A DNA stretch of 64,000 nucleotides from Paraburkholderia sabiae (GTDB lineage Bacteria > Pseudomonadota > Gammaproteobacteria > Burkholderiales > Burkholderiaceae): the NCBI RefSeq assembly GCF_030412785.1, contig NZ_CP125295.1, positions 6,520,007 to 6,584,006 of the forward strand, given 5' to 3'. Both the position numbers and the translations under genes were made by a program. The notes below the pieces were generated by a model. The model saw nothing but the letters and a program-made list of their open reading frames with translations. It was not told the DNA's origin and ran no database searches. Within the stretch, counting starts at the first letter, position 1, and each line of letters opens with the position of its first letter. Shown here in pieces: positions 25,231-34,391 of this stretch.

Positions 25231-27198
25231 TCAGGTCGCCGTGCCTTGGCGCAGCGCGCGCAACAGAAAACGCGCGGGATCGAGTGCTTCGGAAAGATCG
25301 CGTTCGATGGGCCACGGCTCGCCTTCGATTTGCGAAGCGATCAGTTCCGCGCCGAGCGACGCCCACACCAGTCCGCGTGATCCGAACGCGAACGCGCCAT
25401 ACAGCCCATCCGCGCGTGGCAGATCGAGCGGCCTGGCGCCGCGCAACTTGTCGGCGTCCTGGATTGCGGCGGCTTCGTCGGCGAATGCGCCGATCATTGG
25501 CAGACGATCACTCGTCACGCAGCGAAACGCGACGCGCCCTGTCAGCGAAGCGCCCGCATGGGCGCCAATCGAATCGGGCATATCGGGCAGCATCTGAGCC
25601 ACGCGCTCGATGTTTTCGATGTGCGCATCCTCGCGCAAGCGGGTCTCGGGATCGTCGATGTCGTAGGTTGCGCCCGTCAGCGTGAAACCGTCGGGCAAAG
25701 GTACGGCGTAGCCTTCGCCGATCACGGGAAGGCGAAGCGTGTTGGCGGGATCGGTGGGAAGCAGCGTCAATTGCCCGCGCACGCTGCGTGTCGTCGCATG
25801 ACGCAAGCCCGCGATGCGCGCCGCTTCATGCGCGTTCGCAAAGATGACGACCGGCGCGCTCGCGACGGCGACGCCGTCTTCATCGAACACAATCCATTGA
25901 TTCTCGAAGCGTTCGACTCGCGCCACGGCGACGTTGAAGCGCCGTTCGAGCAAACCGCCCGCCGCTTCGCACTGCGCCGCGCACAACGACGCGGGATCGA
26001 TCCAGCCGCCATGCGGGAACAACCAGCCGCCGCGTGCGACGCGCATGCCGGCAATCCGCTGTGCATCGTCGCGGGAAACGGGCGTCACATAGTCTTGTGG
26101 ATAGGCAAACGATGCGAACGTCTGCGCCATCGCCGACGCTTCGTCGTCATCGGCGGCGATTTGCAGCAGGCCTTCCGGACCACGCGATGGATGAAGCCCA
26201 CGTCGTTCGAGTGCTGACCATTGCCGCAGCGCATACAGAAAGCCCGCGCGCGTGATGCGCGAGCCGACGCTGTCGTCGCGCGACATCATCGGGTGAAACA
26301 CGCCTGCCGGATTGCCCGACGCATCGCGCGCGACGCCCGCATGCCGTTCGAGCGACGTGACACGCCAGCCGCGCGCCGTCAGCCGTTCGATGGCTGCGCA
26401 ACCCGCGAGTCCTGTGCCGATCACGACGGCATGCCGTTCCTCGACAGCAAGCGGAAGCGGCGGCTCATGACGCCGCACACGATAGCGCGGCGCAAAGCGC
26501 CCGACGAGCATCGCGCGTTTCCATCCGAAACCATCCACTTTCTTGTATTCGAATCCCGCTTGCAGCAGGCTGCGTTTCACATCGCCCGAACTCGTGTAGG
26601 TGGAGAACGTGGCGTCGTCGCCGGCGAGCCGCGCGAGCGACTTGAAGATTGCGGGCGTCCACAACTCGGGATTCTTCGCGGGCGAGAAGCCGTCGAGATA
26701 GAACGCGTCGGCGCGCAACCAGAGTGTGGACAGCGCTTGAACCGCGTCGCCGAACGCGAGCGTGAGGATCACGCGGCCTTCTTCGAACTCGAGCCGGTGC
26801 GTGCCGGGCACGAGCATGGGCCATGCGTCGGCGAGCTGTCGCGCGAGCGGTGCGATCGATGCGTCCGCAACGGCCGCCGCGCTTGCCGCGATCAGATCCT
26901 CGCGTGAAAACGGATGCTTTTCGATGGAGACGAAGTGCAGACGCTCGCACCGATCGGGATCCGCGCGCCATGCCGCCCACGTCACGAGGAAGCTGATACC
27001 CATGCCGAAGCCCGTCTCCAGCACGGTGAAGAGGCGCCGCTGCTGCCAGCGCGACGGCAGATCATTGCCTTTCAGGAAGACGTATTCCGCCTGCGCGAGC
27101 GCGCCGACGGCACTGTGATAGATGTCGTCATGGAGCGGCGAATAAGGCGTGCCGTTGTCGCGAAACGCAAGGACGGCGGGGACGAGCGGGTCGGTCAT
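25231..27198 (-). CDS. mnmC: Bifunctional tRNA mnm5s2U34 biosynthesis protein MnmC
   Basis: A 655-residue fusion. The N-terminal methyltransferase domain (about residues 1-240) has the AdoMet motif FTVLETGFGMGISFLVTW and DAFYLDGFSPAKNPELW. The C-terminal FAD oxidase domain starts with the dinucleotide motif VVIGTGLAGCAAIERL. The oxidase removes carboxymethyl from cmnm5U34 and the methyltransferase then methylates the amine, finishing the wobble modification begun by MnmE-MnmG. MnmE is encoded at 58687-60087. I chose ATG 27196-27198, matching the family start; a longer frame to 27297 is unlikely. Confidence 0.95.
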   Translation of the reverse strand: MTDPLVPAVLAFRDNGTPYSPLHDDIYHSAVGALAQAEYVFLKGNDLPSRWQQRRLFTVLETGFGMGISFLVTWAAWRADPDRCERLHFVSIEKHPFSREDLIAASAAAVADASIAPLARQLADAWPMLVPGTHRLEFEEGRVILTLAFGDAVQALSTLWLRADAFYLDGFSPAKNPELWTPAIFKSLARLAGDDATFSTYTSSGDVKRSLLQAGFEYKKVDGFGWKRAMLVGRFAPRYRVRRHEPPLPLAVEERHAVVIGTGLAGCAAIERLTARGWRVTSLERHAGVARDASGNPAGVFHPMMSRDDSVGSRITRAGFLYALRQWSALERRGLHPSRGPEGLLQIAADDDEASAMAQTFASFAYPQDYVTPVSRDDAQRIAGMRVARGGWLFPHGGWIDPASLCAAQCEAAGGLLERRFNVAVARVERFENQWIVFDEDGVAVASAPVVIFANAHEAARIAGLRHATTRSVRGQLTLLPTDPANTLRLPVIGEGYAVPLPDGFTLTGATYDIDDPETRLREDAHIENIERVAQMLPDMPDSIGAHAGASLTGRVAFRCVTSDRLPMIGAFADEAAAIQDADKLRGARPLDLPRADGLYGAFAFGSRGLVWASLGAELIASQIEGEPWPIERDLSEALDPARFLLRALRQGTAT

Positions 27199-27666
27199 GC
27201 GCGATGAAATGCTATGCGAGGAAGAGGTTCGGGCGACCGCAAAGGGCACTTTGAACGCATCGTTGCGCCGCGCCGATGACATGTCGACTGCCGTCACAGC
27301 CTGTCCAGACGGGGTTCAGAGCCCGTTCGACAGGTGCCGAACGTTGGCAAAAACCAACGCTGGCGGGGCTTTGAGCCACGCGGATCGCATCTATTCGATG
27401 CCCGACATGGCAAAAATGCTGTTTTCCATGCTGTATCAGGCGTTGCAGCGTGTAATTCTTCGAAACCCTTATCCAGATTGGGTTTGCGCTGCGCTATCAT
27501 AGCAAGCGCCGCGAGGGAAGCGGCAGCACGGTGCTCTGCGCCGCGCCTGGCGCGCTGCGGGAGTCGGGGGTATTCCCGAGCCGTCGCTGCTCGACGGCGC
27601 GGCGCGCGCACGTATAATCGGCGCGTTCGCGCTGTTCGTGTCAACCTAAACCAGAAAGGAACCTTA
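27199..27666. other. Intergenic region between mnmC and the HU gene, with the HU promoter
   Basis: About 470 bases without a gene. It contains a small hairpin (CGTTGG/CCAACG, 27342-27359) and, near the right end, a good sigma70 -10 TATAAT at 27613-27618 with TCGACG (27591-27596) as a weak -35, spacing 16. The latter should drive the HU gene. Confidence 0.55.
27591..27618 (+). promoter_or_regulatory. Probable sigma70 promoter of the HU gene
   Basis: The -10 is a perfect TATAAT (27613-27618) and the -35 TCGACG matches TTGACA at four positions with a 16-base spacer. It lies about 50 bases before the start codon. Confidence 0.6.
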
Positions 27667-27945
27667 ATGAACAAACAGGAACTGATCGACGCCGTCGCAG
27701 GTCAGACGGGCGCCAGCAAGGCTCAAACCGGCGAAACGCTGGACACGCTGCTTGAAGTTATCAAGAAGGCTGTGGCGAAGGGTGATGCAGTCCAGTTGAT
27801 CGGCTTCGGCAGCTTCGGTTCGGGCAAGCGCGCAGCACGTACGGGCCGCAACCCGAAGACGGGCGAAACCATCAAGATTCCGGCCGCAAAGACCGTCAAG
27901 TTCACGGCTGGCAAGGCGTTCAAGGACGCAGTCAACAAGCGCTAA
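27667..27945 (+). CDS. hupB: HU-family DNA-binding protein
   Basis: A 92-residue histone-like protein: [15 protein letters not shown] at the start, the body [21 protein letters not shown] with the DNA-contacting arm, and the usual C-terminal helix ending AVNKR. It bends and compacts DNA as a homodimer or with another HU. ATG 27667 follows AAAGGAACCTTA, a good ribosome site. A strong terminator follows at 27971. Its position near oriC fits a highly expressed nucleoid gene. Confidence 0.96.
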   Translation: MNKQELIDAVAGQTGASKAQTGETLDTLLEVIKKAVAKGDAVQLIGFGSFGSGKRAARTGRNPKTGETIKIPAAKTVKFTAGKAFKDAVNKR

Positions 27946-27970
27946 GCATCAGCAGCTTGAGTTGTTGACA

Positions 27971-27993
27971 CCCGCCATCGGCGGGTTTTTTTT
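27971..27993 (+). terminator. Rho-independent terminator of the HU gene
   Basis: CCCGCC-ATC-GGCGGG followed by eight T, 25 bases past the HU stop codon. Confidence 0.85.
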
Positions 27994-28052
27994 CGTCTGC
28001 GTTTTTTACGACGGGTGTCGGGTCAGGCGTTCATCACGCTCATTCATCACGC

Positions 28053-29330
28053 TCAATGATGGTGATGATGATGGCCGTCATCGTCGTGATCGTGATGATG
28101 ATGATCGTGGCCATGGTCGTGGTCATGATCGTCGTCTTCGAGATCCCACGCGGGGAACGGATCGGCGAGTGCTAGCCAGCCTTCTGCACCCAACGCGTAT
28201 TCGGCATCGGTCAACAGACACGCATCGAACTTCGCGCGCCATTGCGCCGGATCGATATCCACGCCGATCAGCACCAGCTCCTGACGACGGTCGCCGATCG
28301 TGAAGTCGTCGGCATCGCCATACCAGTCGGCTGCGATCTCTTCGAGCAGTTCGTCATCGCCCTCGGGCCATTCGCTGCGATCCTGCGCGGCCCACCAGGT
28401 GCCTGCAGGCGCGGGCCGGCAAGCACCGCCCGCTTGCGACAGCGAGCCGCCGATCTCATTGCGCGTCGCGAGCCAGAAGAAACCTTTGCCGCGCAACACG
28501 CCCTTCCACTCTTCATGCAGCAGCGCCCAAAGACGCTCGGGATGGAACGGCCGACGCGCGCGATACACGACATGCCCGACGCCTTGCCCACCGCTCTTTT
28601 CTTCGTGGCTCGACGGATCGTGCAGCAACGCAAGCCAGCCCGCCGCGTTCGACGTCACGTCGTAATCGAAGCGCGCCGTGCCGAGCACTTCCTCGACGGG
28701 CGCATTGCCGTAGCTGCTCACGATCTGCGCGGCGCGCGGATTGAGCGCCACGAGCACGGCTTGCAGATGCGCGAGATCGTCGGCGGAAATGAGGTCCGCC
28801 TTGTTGATCACGAACACGTCGCTGAACTCGACCTGTTCGATCAGCACTTCGACGATCGTGCGATCGTCGTCTTCGTAAGCGGCAATGCCGCGCTCGGACA
28901 GCGCATCCGTCGATGCATAGTCGCGCAGAAAAGCGGCTGCATCGAGCACCGTCACAGCCGTGTCGACACGCACGAGCGTCGCCAGCGATTCGTCTTCGAG
29001 AATCGATTCGACGAGATTGAGCGGCTCATCCGTCGCGGCCGATTCGACGACGATCGCGTCGAAGCGATGTTCCGCAGCGAGTGCGGCCAACTGTTCGAGC
29101 ACGTCCTCATCGGCCTGGACGCAGGCACAACCATTCGGCAGATCGACGCGCAGCGCGGCAGACGACGCGGGCGCCGCGTTGTCGATGTCGAGGCGCACGG
29201 CCGCAAGATCGGTGACGAGCGCCGCGACGCGCGGGCCATTGCGGTTCGACAGAATCTGTTCGACGAGCGCGGTCTTGCCGGCGCCCACAAAACCGGAGAT
29301 CACGGTGACGGGCAAAAGCGGCTGGTTCAT
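28053..29330 (-). CDS. CobW-family GTPase (COG0523) with a His-rich C-terminus
   Basis: A 425-residue G3E GTPase. Walker A is GFVGAGKT (residues 13-20), NKAD is the guanine-specificity motif, and a CobW C-terminal domain follows. The metal-binding CxCC motif is reduced to GCACV (Cys68, Cys70, Val71). The C-terminal 25 or so residues are almost all His and Asp. Members deliver Zn or other divalent metals to target enzymes, often under zinc limitation. No Zur box was recognised in the 137 bases upstream. Target unknown. Confidence 0.9.
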   Translation of the reverse strand: MNQPLLPVTVISGFVGAGKTALVEQILSNRNGPRVAALVTDLAAVRLDIDNAAPASSAALRVDLPNGCACVQADEDVLEQLAALAAEHRFDAIVVESAATDEPLNLVESILEDESLATLVRVDTAVTVLDAAAFLRDYASTDALSERGIAAYEDDDRTIVEVLIEQVEFSDVFVINKADLISADDLAHLQAVLVALNPRAAQIVSSYGNAPVEEVLGTARFDYDVTSNAAGWLALLHDPSSHEEKSGGQGVGHVVYRARRPFHPERLWALLHEEWKGVLRGKGFFWLATRNEIGGSLSQAGGACRPAPAGTWWAAQDRSEWPEGDDELLEEIAADWYGDADDFTIGDRRQELVLIGVDIDPAQWRAKFDACLLTDAEYALGAEGWLALADPFPAWDLEDDDHDHDHGHDHHHHDHDDDGHHHHHH

Positions 29331-29467
29331 CGCGGTACGGGAAAGCTAGAAGGTGAATGACGCATGCGCCGTCGATCGTTCGCACGGACGATCGACGACA
29401 GCAGCACGAAGCCGCATTGTGCATCAACTGGAATGAGGGGATGGCGCTTCTGAACGAAGTTGCCCAA

Positions 29468-29923
29468 CTATCGGGCAGGCTGATGGACAGGCATCAGATT
29501 CCACTTGCGGAGAATCGCCACGATCTGCCGCGCGTATTCGTCGCGCAGCGTGGGCGTTTCCGAATGGTATGCACCGACAGCCGCCCACGTGTTGCCGTAC
29601 TTGTTCATCTTCTGCCGAAGATGCCACGCGGCGATGTACACGTTCTTGCACGGCTCCATCAGCGTGCCCTGCGAGATGCCGTATTGCGCGAGCACGGGCA
29701 GATGAACGGAATTGATCTGCATGACGCCGTAATCGGTCGAACCGTTGGCGTTCTTGTGGACAGCGGCGGGACGGTTGTGCGATTCCTGCCAGGCGATGGC
29801 GCGAAGGATCAGCGGATTGACTTTCTGATAGCTGGCCGCTTCATCGAAACAGTCGGCGCGTGCGGAACCGGCGCCCAAGAGCGCTGCGAATCCAACGGCG
29901 GCAGTGATGGCGGTCAGCTTCAT
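29468..29923 (-). CDS. Lytic transglycosylase (IagB/VirB1-like), secreted
   Basis: A 151-residue SLT-domain protein with a signal peptide (cleavage near ARA-DCF). The catalytic glutamate is in AIAWQESHNRP, followed by STDYGVMQINS and YIAAWHLRQKM, the standard domain motifs. It cleaves peptidoglycan glycan strands in the periplasm. It lies divergently from gspD, 500 bases away, so it may open the wall for the type II secretion machine; this is an inference. Two Cys in the mature protein could form a disulfide. Confidence 0.9.
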   Translation of the reverse strand: MKLTAITAAVGFAALLGAGSARADCFDEAASYQKVNPLILRAIAWQESHNRPAAVHKNANGSTDYGVMQINSVHLPVLAQYGISQGTLMEPCKNVYIAAWHLRQKMNKYGNTWAAVGAYHSETPTLRDEYARQIVAILRKWNLMPVHQPAR

Positions 29924-30425
29924 CGGTCAAGATGACGAACTATGTTCGATTCCTAATTAACGGAACGGTAAAGACGACACGAAACCCTTATGGGACGGGG
30001 CTGTACTCGGGAAAACCCGCTTCTTTGGGGTTACTCGAACTGTCGATCCGCCCGTATGATACCGGCAGTAGAAGGCGCCTCAAAGTTGGCCAACCGACAT
30101 AAGCCAGTAACTTGCGGCCAAAGGCAGCGGCCGAATAGTTACCGGACCAAGGCGCAAAACTTTCAACGACGTAACATTTTGCGCAATCGGATGGACCCCA
30201 GAGCGCAATCGGTAGAGGAATCTCACGAGACCCAGCCGTTTTGTGACATTTCCGACACGAAAAGCTGTTACTGTTCGTTGTTTTCGGTTACAGGGAGGCA
30301 AGGCATATCCTTGGCACTGGCTGCCATGGGAGCCTTTGTTCAAACCGAGGATGCCGGGGTGTCGGCCGGTCGTCCACTGTGCATGACCGTCGGCGGATCA
30401 CAACGTCGGCTTCGAATTCATATCC
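29924..30425. other. Divergent intergenic region upstream of gspD
   Basis: About 500 bases between the lytic transglycosylase gene and gspD, with no credible gene. Promoters for both directions must lie here. I see no clear -10/-35 pair, operator or riboswitch. Confidence 0.5.
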
Positions 30426-32819
30426 ATGAGAAGAAATCGTATGGCATTGCGTCGCGTCGCGATGGCGTTGCTGGTCGCTGGAACGATCACCTCGCAACTC
30501 GCGCACGCACAGGTGACGCTCAACTTCGTCAACGCGGACATCGATCAGGTGGCGCGCGCGATTGGCGCGGCGACGGGAAAAACGATCATCGTCGACCCGC
30601 GTGTGAAAGGACAACTGAACCTGGTTTCCGAAAACCCGGTTCCTGAAGATCAGGCGCTGAAGACCTTGCAATCCGCGTTGCGGATGCAGGGCTTTTCGCT
30701 CGTGCAGGATCATGGCGTGCTGAAGGTCGTGCCCGAAGCGGACGCGAAGCTGCAGGGCGTGCCCACCTACGTCGGCAACGCGCCTGCGGCGCGCGGCGAT
30801 CAGGTGATCACGCAGGTGTTCCAGCTGAAGAATGAATCGGCGAACAACCTGCTGCCCGTGCTGCGTCCGCTGATCTCGCCGAACAATACGGTGGCGGCCT
30901 ACCCGTCGAACAATACGATCGTCGTTACCGATTACGCGGATAACGTTCGCCGCATCGCGCAGATCATCCAGGGTGTCGATACGGCGGCAGGCCAGCAGGT
31001 GCAGGTCGTGCCGCTGAAGAACGCGAACGCGATCGACGTCGCGACGCAGATGTCGAAGATGCTCGACCCCGGCACGATCGGCAACACGGATGCAACGCTG
31101 AAGGTTTCCGTGCAGGCCGATCCGCGCACCAATTCGCTGCTGCTGCGCGCGTCGAACGCCGGGCGTCTCGCGGCGGCGAAATCGCTCGCCAGGCAACTCG
31201 ATGCCGCGACCGGTCAGCCGGGCAACATGCACGTCGTGTCGCTGCGCAATGCCGACGCCGTGCGTCTTGCGAAGACGTTGCGCGGCATGCTCGGCAAGGG
31301 CGGCGGCGGCAACGAATCGGGTTCGTCGTCAGGCGGCAACAACGCGGCGAACTCGTTCAACCAGAACAACTCGCCGTCGTCGACGGGTGGCTCGGGCAAC
31401 CCGCCGCTGCCATCGGGGTCGATGGGCGGTCAGTCGTCGGGTGGGCTGGGTAACAATCCGCTGGGTGCAGGCGGCGGTGGTTACGGCGGCCAGGGCAACA
31501 ACAACAATTCGGATTTCCTCGGCGAGAAGGAAGGCAGCAACAACGAAGACAATCAGCCAGGCGGCATGATCCAGGCCGATGCGGCGACGAACTCGCTGAT
31601 CATCACCGCGGCCGATCCCGTCTACCGAAACCTGCGCGCCGTGGTCGACCAGCTCGACATCCGCCGTCCGCAGGTCTACATCGAAGCGCTGATCGTCGAG
31701 CTGAACTCGAATACGAACGCCAACCTGGGTATCCAGTGGCAGATCGGCAGCGGCAACCTGCTCGCGGGCACCAACCTTGCCACGGGCAGCGGCAACAGCA
31801 TCATCAACCTGACGGCGGCAGCGGCAGCCAACGCCGCCACGGGCGGACTGGCAACCGGGCTCGCGGCGTCGAATCTGCAGCAGGGCTTGAACGTCGGCTG
31901 GGTGCACAACCTGTTCGGTGTGCAGGGGCTCGGCGCGTTGCTGCAGGCGCTGTCGCAGACGGCCGACGCCAACGTGCTGTCCACGCCTAATCTGATCACG
32001 CTCGACAATCAGGAAGCGAAGATCGTCGTCGGTACGAACGTGCCGATCCAGACGGGCTCGTATTCGAACCTGACGAGCAGCACGGCGACCACGGCGTTCA
32101 ATACCTTCGACCGTATCGACGTCGGCCTGACGCTGCATATCAAGCCGCAAATCACCGATGGCGGCATCCTGAAACTGCAGCTGTACACCGAAGATTCGGC
32201 GATCGTGGCCGGCACGACCAACGTGACGACCAATCCGGCCGGCCCCGAATTCACGAAGCGCTCGATCCAGTCGACCGTGCTGGCCGACAACGGCGAAATC
32301 ATCGTGCTGGGCGGCCTGATGCAGGACAACTATCAGGTCACCAACAGCAAGGTGCCGCTGCTCGGCGACATTCCGTGGATCGGCCAGCTGTTCCGCTCGG
32401 AGAACAAGATTCGCGCGAAAACGAATCTGCTGGTGTTCCTGCGTCCCGTGATCATCGCTGACCGCGCAACGGCGCAGGCGGTGACGGCGAACCGTTACGA
32501 CTATATTCAGGGTGTGACGGGCGCGTACAAGTCCGACAACAACCTGATCAAGGACAAGGACGACCCCGTCGTGCCGCCGATGCCGGTCGGCCCCAATGAG
32601 GGCGGATCGACGCTGAACCTGTTCGACCTGGACAAGATGCGGCGTGAGCAGATAATGGGCGTGCCGCAACCGGCGCCCGCCAACGTGCCGCCAGGCACGA
32701 ACGGCGCGACGTATGGAACCCCGACGGGCACGCCGACCACGACCCCGAACGGAACCAGTACAGGCACGCCAGGTGCTGCGCCACAAGGCACGACAGCATC
32801 GCCAGGAGCCACGCAGTGA
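30426..32819 (+). CDS. gspD: Type II secretion secretin GspD
   Basis: A 797-residue outer-membrane secretin with a signal peptide (cleavage near AHA-QVTLNF). N-terminal N0-N3 domains each show the pattern of alternating strands (for example VKGQLNLVSENPVPEDQA). A Gly/Asn/Ser-rich linker lies around residues 290-375. The C-terminal pore domain ends with VPLLGDIPWIGQLFRS. A Pro/Thr/Gly-rich tail follows it. It overlaps gspE by four bases (GTGA). Start ATG 30426; an ATG at 30441 is equally possible. Confidence 0.95.
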   Translation: MRRNRMALRRVAMALLVAGTITSQLAHAQVTLNFVNADIDQVARAIGAATGKTIIVDPRVKGQLNLVSENPVPEDQALKTLQSALRMQGFSLVQDHGVLKVVPEADAKLQGVPTYVGNAPAARGDQVITQVFQLKNESANNLLPVLRPLISPNNTVAAYPSNNTIVVTDYADNVRRIAQIIQGVDTAAGQQVQVVPLKNANAIDVATQMSKMLDPGTIGNTDATLKVSVQADPRTNSLLLRASNAGRLAAAKSLARQLDAATGQPGNMHVVSLRNADAVRLAKTLRGMLGKGGGGNESGSSSGGNNAANSFNQNNSPSSTGGSGNPPLPSGSMGGQSSGGLGNNPLGAGGGGYGGQGNNNNSDFLGEKEGSNNEDNQPGGMIQADAATNSLIITAADPVYRNLRAVVDQLDIRRPQVYIEALIVELNSNTNANLGIQWQIGSGNLLAGTNLATGSGNSIINLTAAAAANAATGGLATGLAASNLQQGLNVGWVHNLFGVQGLGALLQALSQTADANVLSTPNLITLDNQEAKIVVGTNVPIQTGSYSNLTSSTATTAFNTFDRIDVGLTLHIKPQITDGGILKLQLYTEDSAIVAGTTNVTTNPAGPEFTKRSIQSTVLADNGEIIVLGGLMQDNYQVTNSKVPLLGDIPWIGQLFRSENKIRAKTNLLVFLRPVIIADRATAQAVTANRYDYIQGVTGAYKSDNNLIKDKDDPVVPPMPVGPNEGGSTLNLFDLDKMRREQIMGVPQPAPANVPPGTNGATYGTPTGTPTTTPNGTSTGTPGAAPQGTTASPGATQ

Positions 32820-34387
32820 GCACCACGCCGCTTTCCGGTCCACACGCATCGGCCTCGCCCGAAGGCGTGCGCGACGCGCCGGAAACACCCGCTCAAACCG
32901 GGCGCGACGCCCCGCCCGAAGCAGGCGGAGGACGCGATGCGCCCTCTGCGCTCGCCGCGCGGCTCGTGCCGTACGGCTTCGCGAAGAGCGGGCAGATTCT
33001 CGTCGCGCATCAGCACGCCGATTCGATCGAAGTGTGGATCAGCGAGCGCACCAGCCAGGCCGCGCTCGCCGAAGTCGCGCGCAATTTCGGCGCGATTTCC
33101 GTGGTGAGGATGGCGGCGGACGAACTCGCGCAAGCGATCAACCATGCGTACGCGCGCCAGGACGGCAGCGCCGCGCAGGTGGTCGGCGAAGTGGAAGGCG
33201 AAGTCGATCTCTCGCGTCTGATGCAGGACATTCCCGAAGTGGAAGACCTGCTGGAATCCGAAGACGACGCACCGATCATCCGCATGATCAACGCGCTGCT
33301 CACGCAGGCCGCGCGCGAACAGGCATCGGATATTCACATCGAGCCGTTCGAAAATGCGTCGGTGGTGCGCTTTCGCGTCGACGGCACGCTGCGCGATGTC
33401 GTGCGTCCGAAGAAGGCGCTGCACGGCGCGCTGATTTCGCGGATCAAGATCATGGCGCAGCTCGACATCGCCGAGAAGCGTCTGCCGCAGGATGGCCGTA
33501 TCACGTTGCGCGTCGGCGGAAGACCGGTCGACGTGCGTGTGTCCACGCTGCCGACGGGCCACGGCGAACGCGCCGTGCTGCGTCTGCTGGAAAAAGACGC
33601 GCAGCGTCTGAATCTCGAAGCGCTCGGCATGGCATCCGACACGCTCGGGCAATTCGACAAGCTGATCTCGCGTCCGCACGGCATCGTGCTCGTGACGGGT
33701 CCGACGGGTTCGGGCAAGACGACCACGCTCTATGCGTCGATGTCGCGCCTCGAAACGGCGACGACCAACATCATGACCGTCGAAGACCCGATCGAATACG
33801 ATCTGTCCGGCATCGGCCAGACACAGGTCAACGAGCGGATCGGCATGACGTTCGCCCGCGCGCTGCGTTCCATTCTGCGTCAGGATCCCGACATCATCAT
33901 GATCGGTGAAATCCGCGATCTGGAAACGGCGCAGATTGCCGTGCAGGCATCGCTGACGGGTCACCTCGTGCTCGCCACGCTGCACACCAACGACGCCGCG
34001 TCCGCCGTCACGCGTCTCACCGACATGGGCGTCGAACCGTATCTGCTCGCGTCGTCGCTGCTCGGCGTGCTTGCGCAGCGTCTCGTGCGACGGCTGTGCC
34101 CTGTGTGCAAGGAAGCGCGCGAAGAAGAAGGCGGCCGCAAGGTGTGGCATCCCGTGGGTTGCGACAAGTGCGGGCACTCGGGTTATGCCGGCCGGCGCGG
34201 CGTGTACGAACTGCTGAACGTCGACGAGTCGATTCGCTCGCTGATCCACCGCAATGCCGCCGATGCCGAAATCGCCGAAGCCGGCCGTCACCAGGGCATG
34301 CGTACGTTGCGCGAGGACGGCGAACGATGGCTCGCGTCGGGCATGACGTCGCTCGAAGAAGTGATACGCGTGACAGGCGGGGTCTGA
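32816..34387 (+). CDS. gspE: Type II secretion ATPase GspE
   Basis: A 523-residue cytoplasmic ATPase that powers pseudopilus assembly. Walker A is GPTGSGKTTTLYA, the Asp box EDPIEYDLSGIGQTQVNE, and Walker B DPDIIMIGEIRD. A four-cysteine zinc-binding insert is present (LCPVC and CDKCG). Start is GTG overlapping the gspD stop, with CAGGAG upstream. Located between gspD and gspF in the standard cluster order. Confidence 0.96.
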   Translation: MSTTPLSGPHASASPEGVRDAPETPAQTGRDAPPEAGGGRDAPSALAARLVPYGFAKSGQILVAHQHADSIEVWISERTSQAALAEVARNFGAISVVRMAADELAQAINHAYARQDGSAAQVVGEVEGEVDLSRLMQDIPEVEDLLESEDDAPIIRMINALLTQAAREQASDIHIEPFENASVVRFRVDGTLRDVVRPKKALHGALISRIKIMAQLDIAEKRLPQDGRITLRVGGRPVDVRVSTLPTGHGERAVLRLLEKDAQRLNLEALGMASDTLGQFDKLISRPHGIVLVTGPTGSGKTTTLYASMSRLETATTNIMTVEDPIEYDLSGIGQTQVNERIGMTFARALRSILRQDPDIIMIGEIRDLETAQIAVQASLTGHLVLATLHTNDAASAVTRLTDMGVEPYLLASSLLGVLAQRLVRRLCPVCKEAREEEGGRKVWHPVGCDKCGHSGYAGRRGVYELLNVDESIRSLIHRNAADAEIAEAGRHQGMRTLREDGERWLASGMTSLEEVIRVTGGV

Positions 34388-34391
34388 GCGC

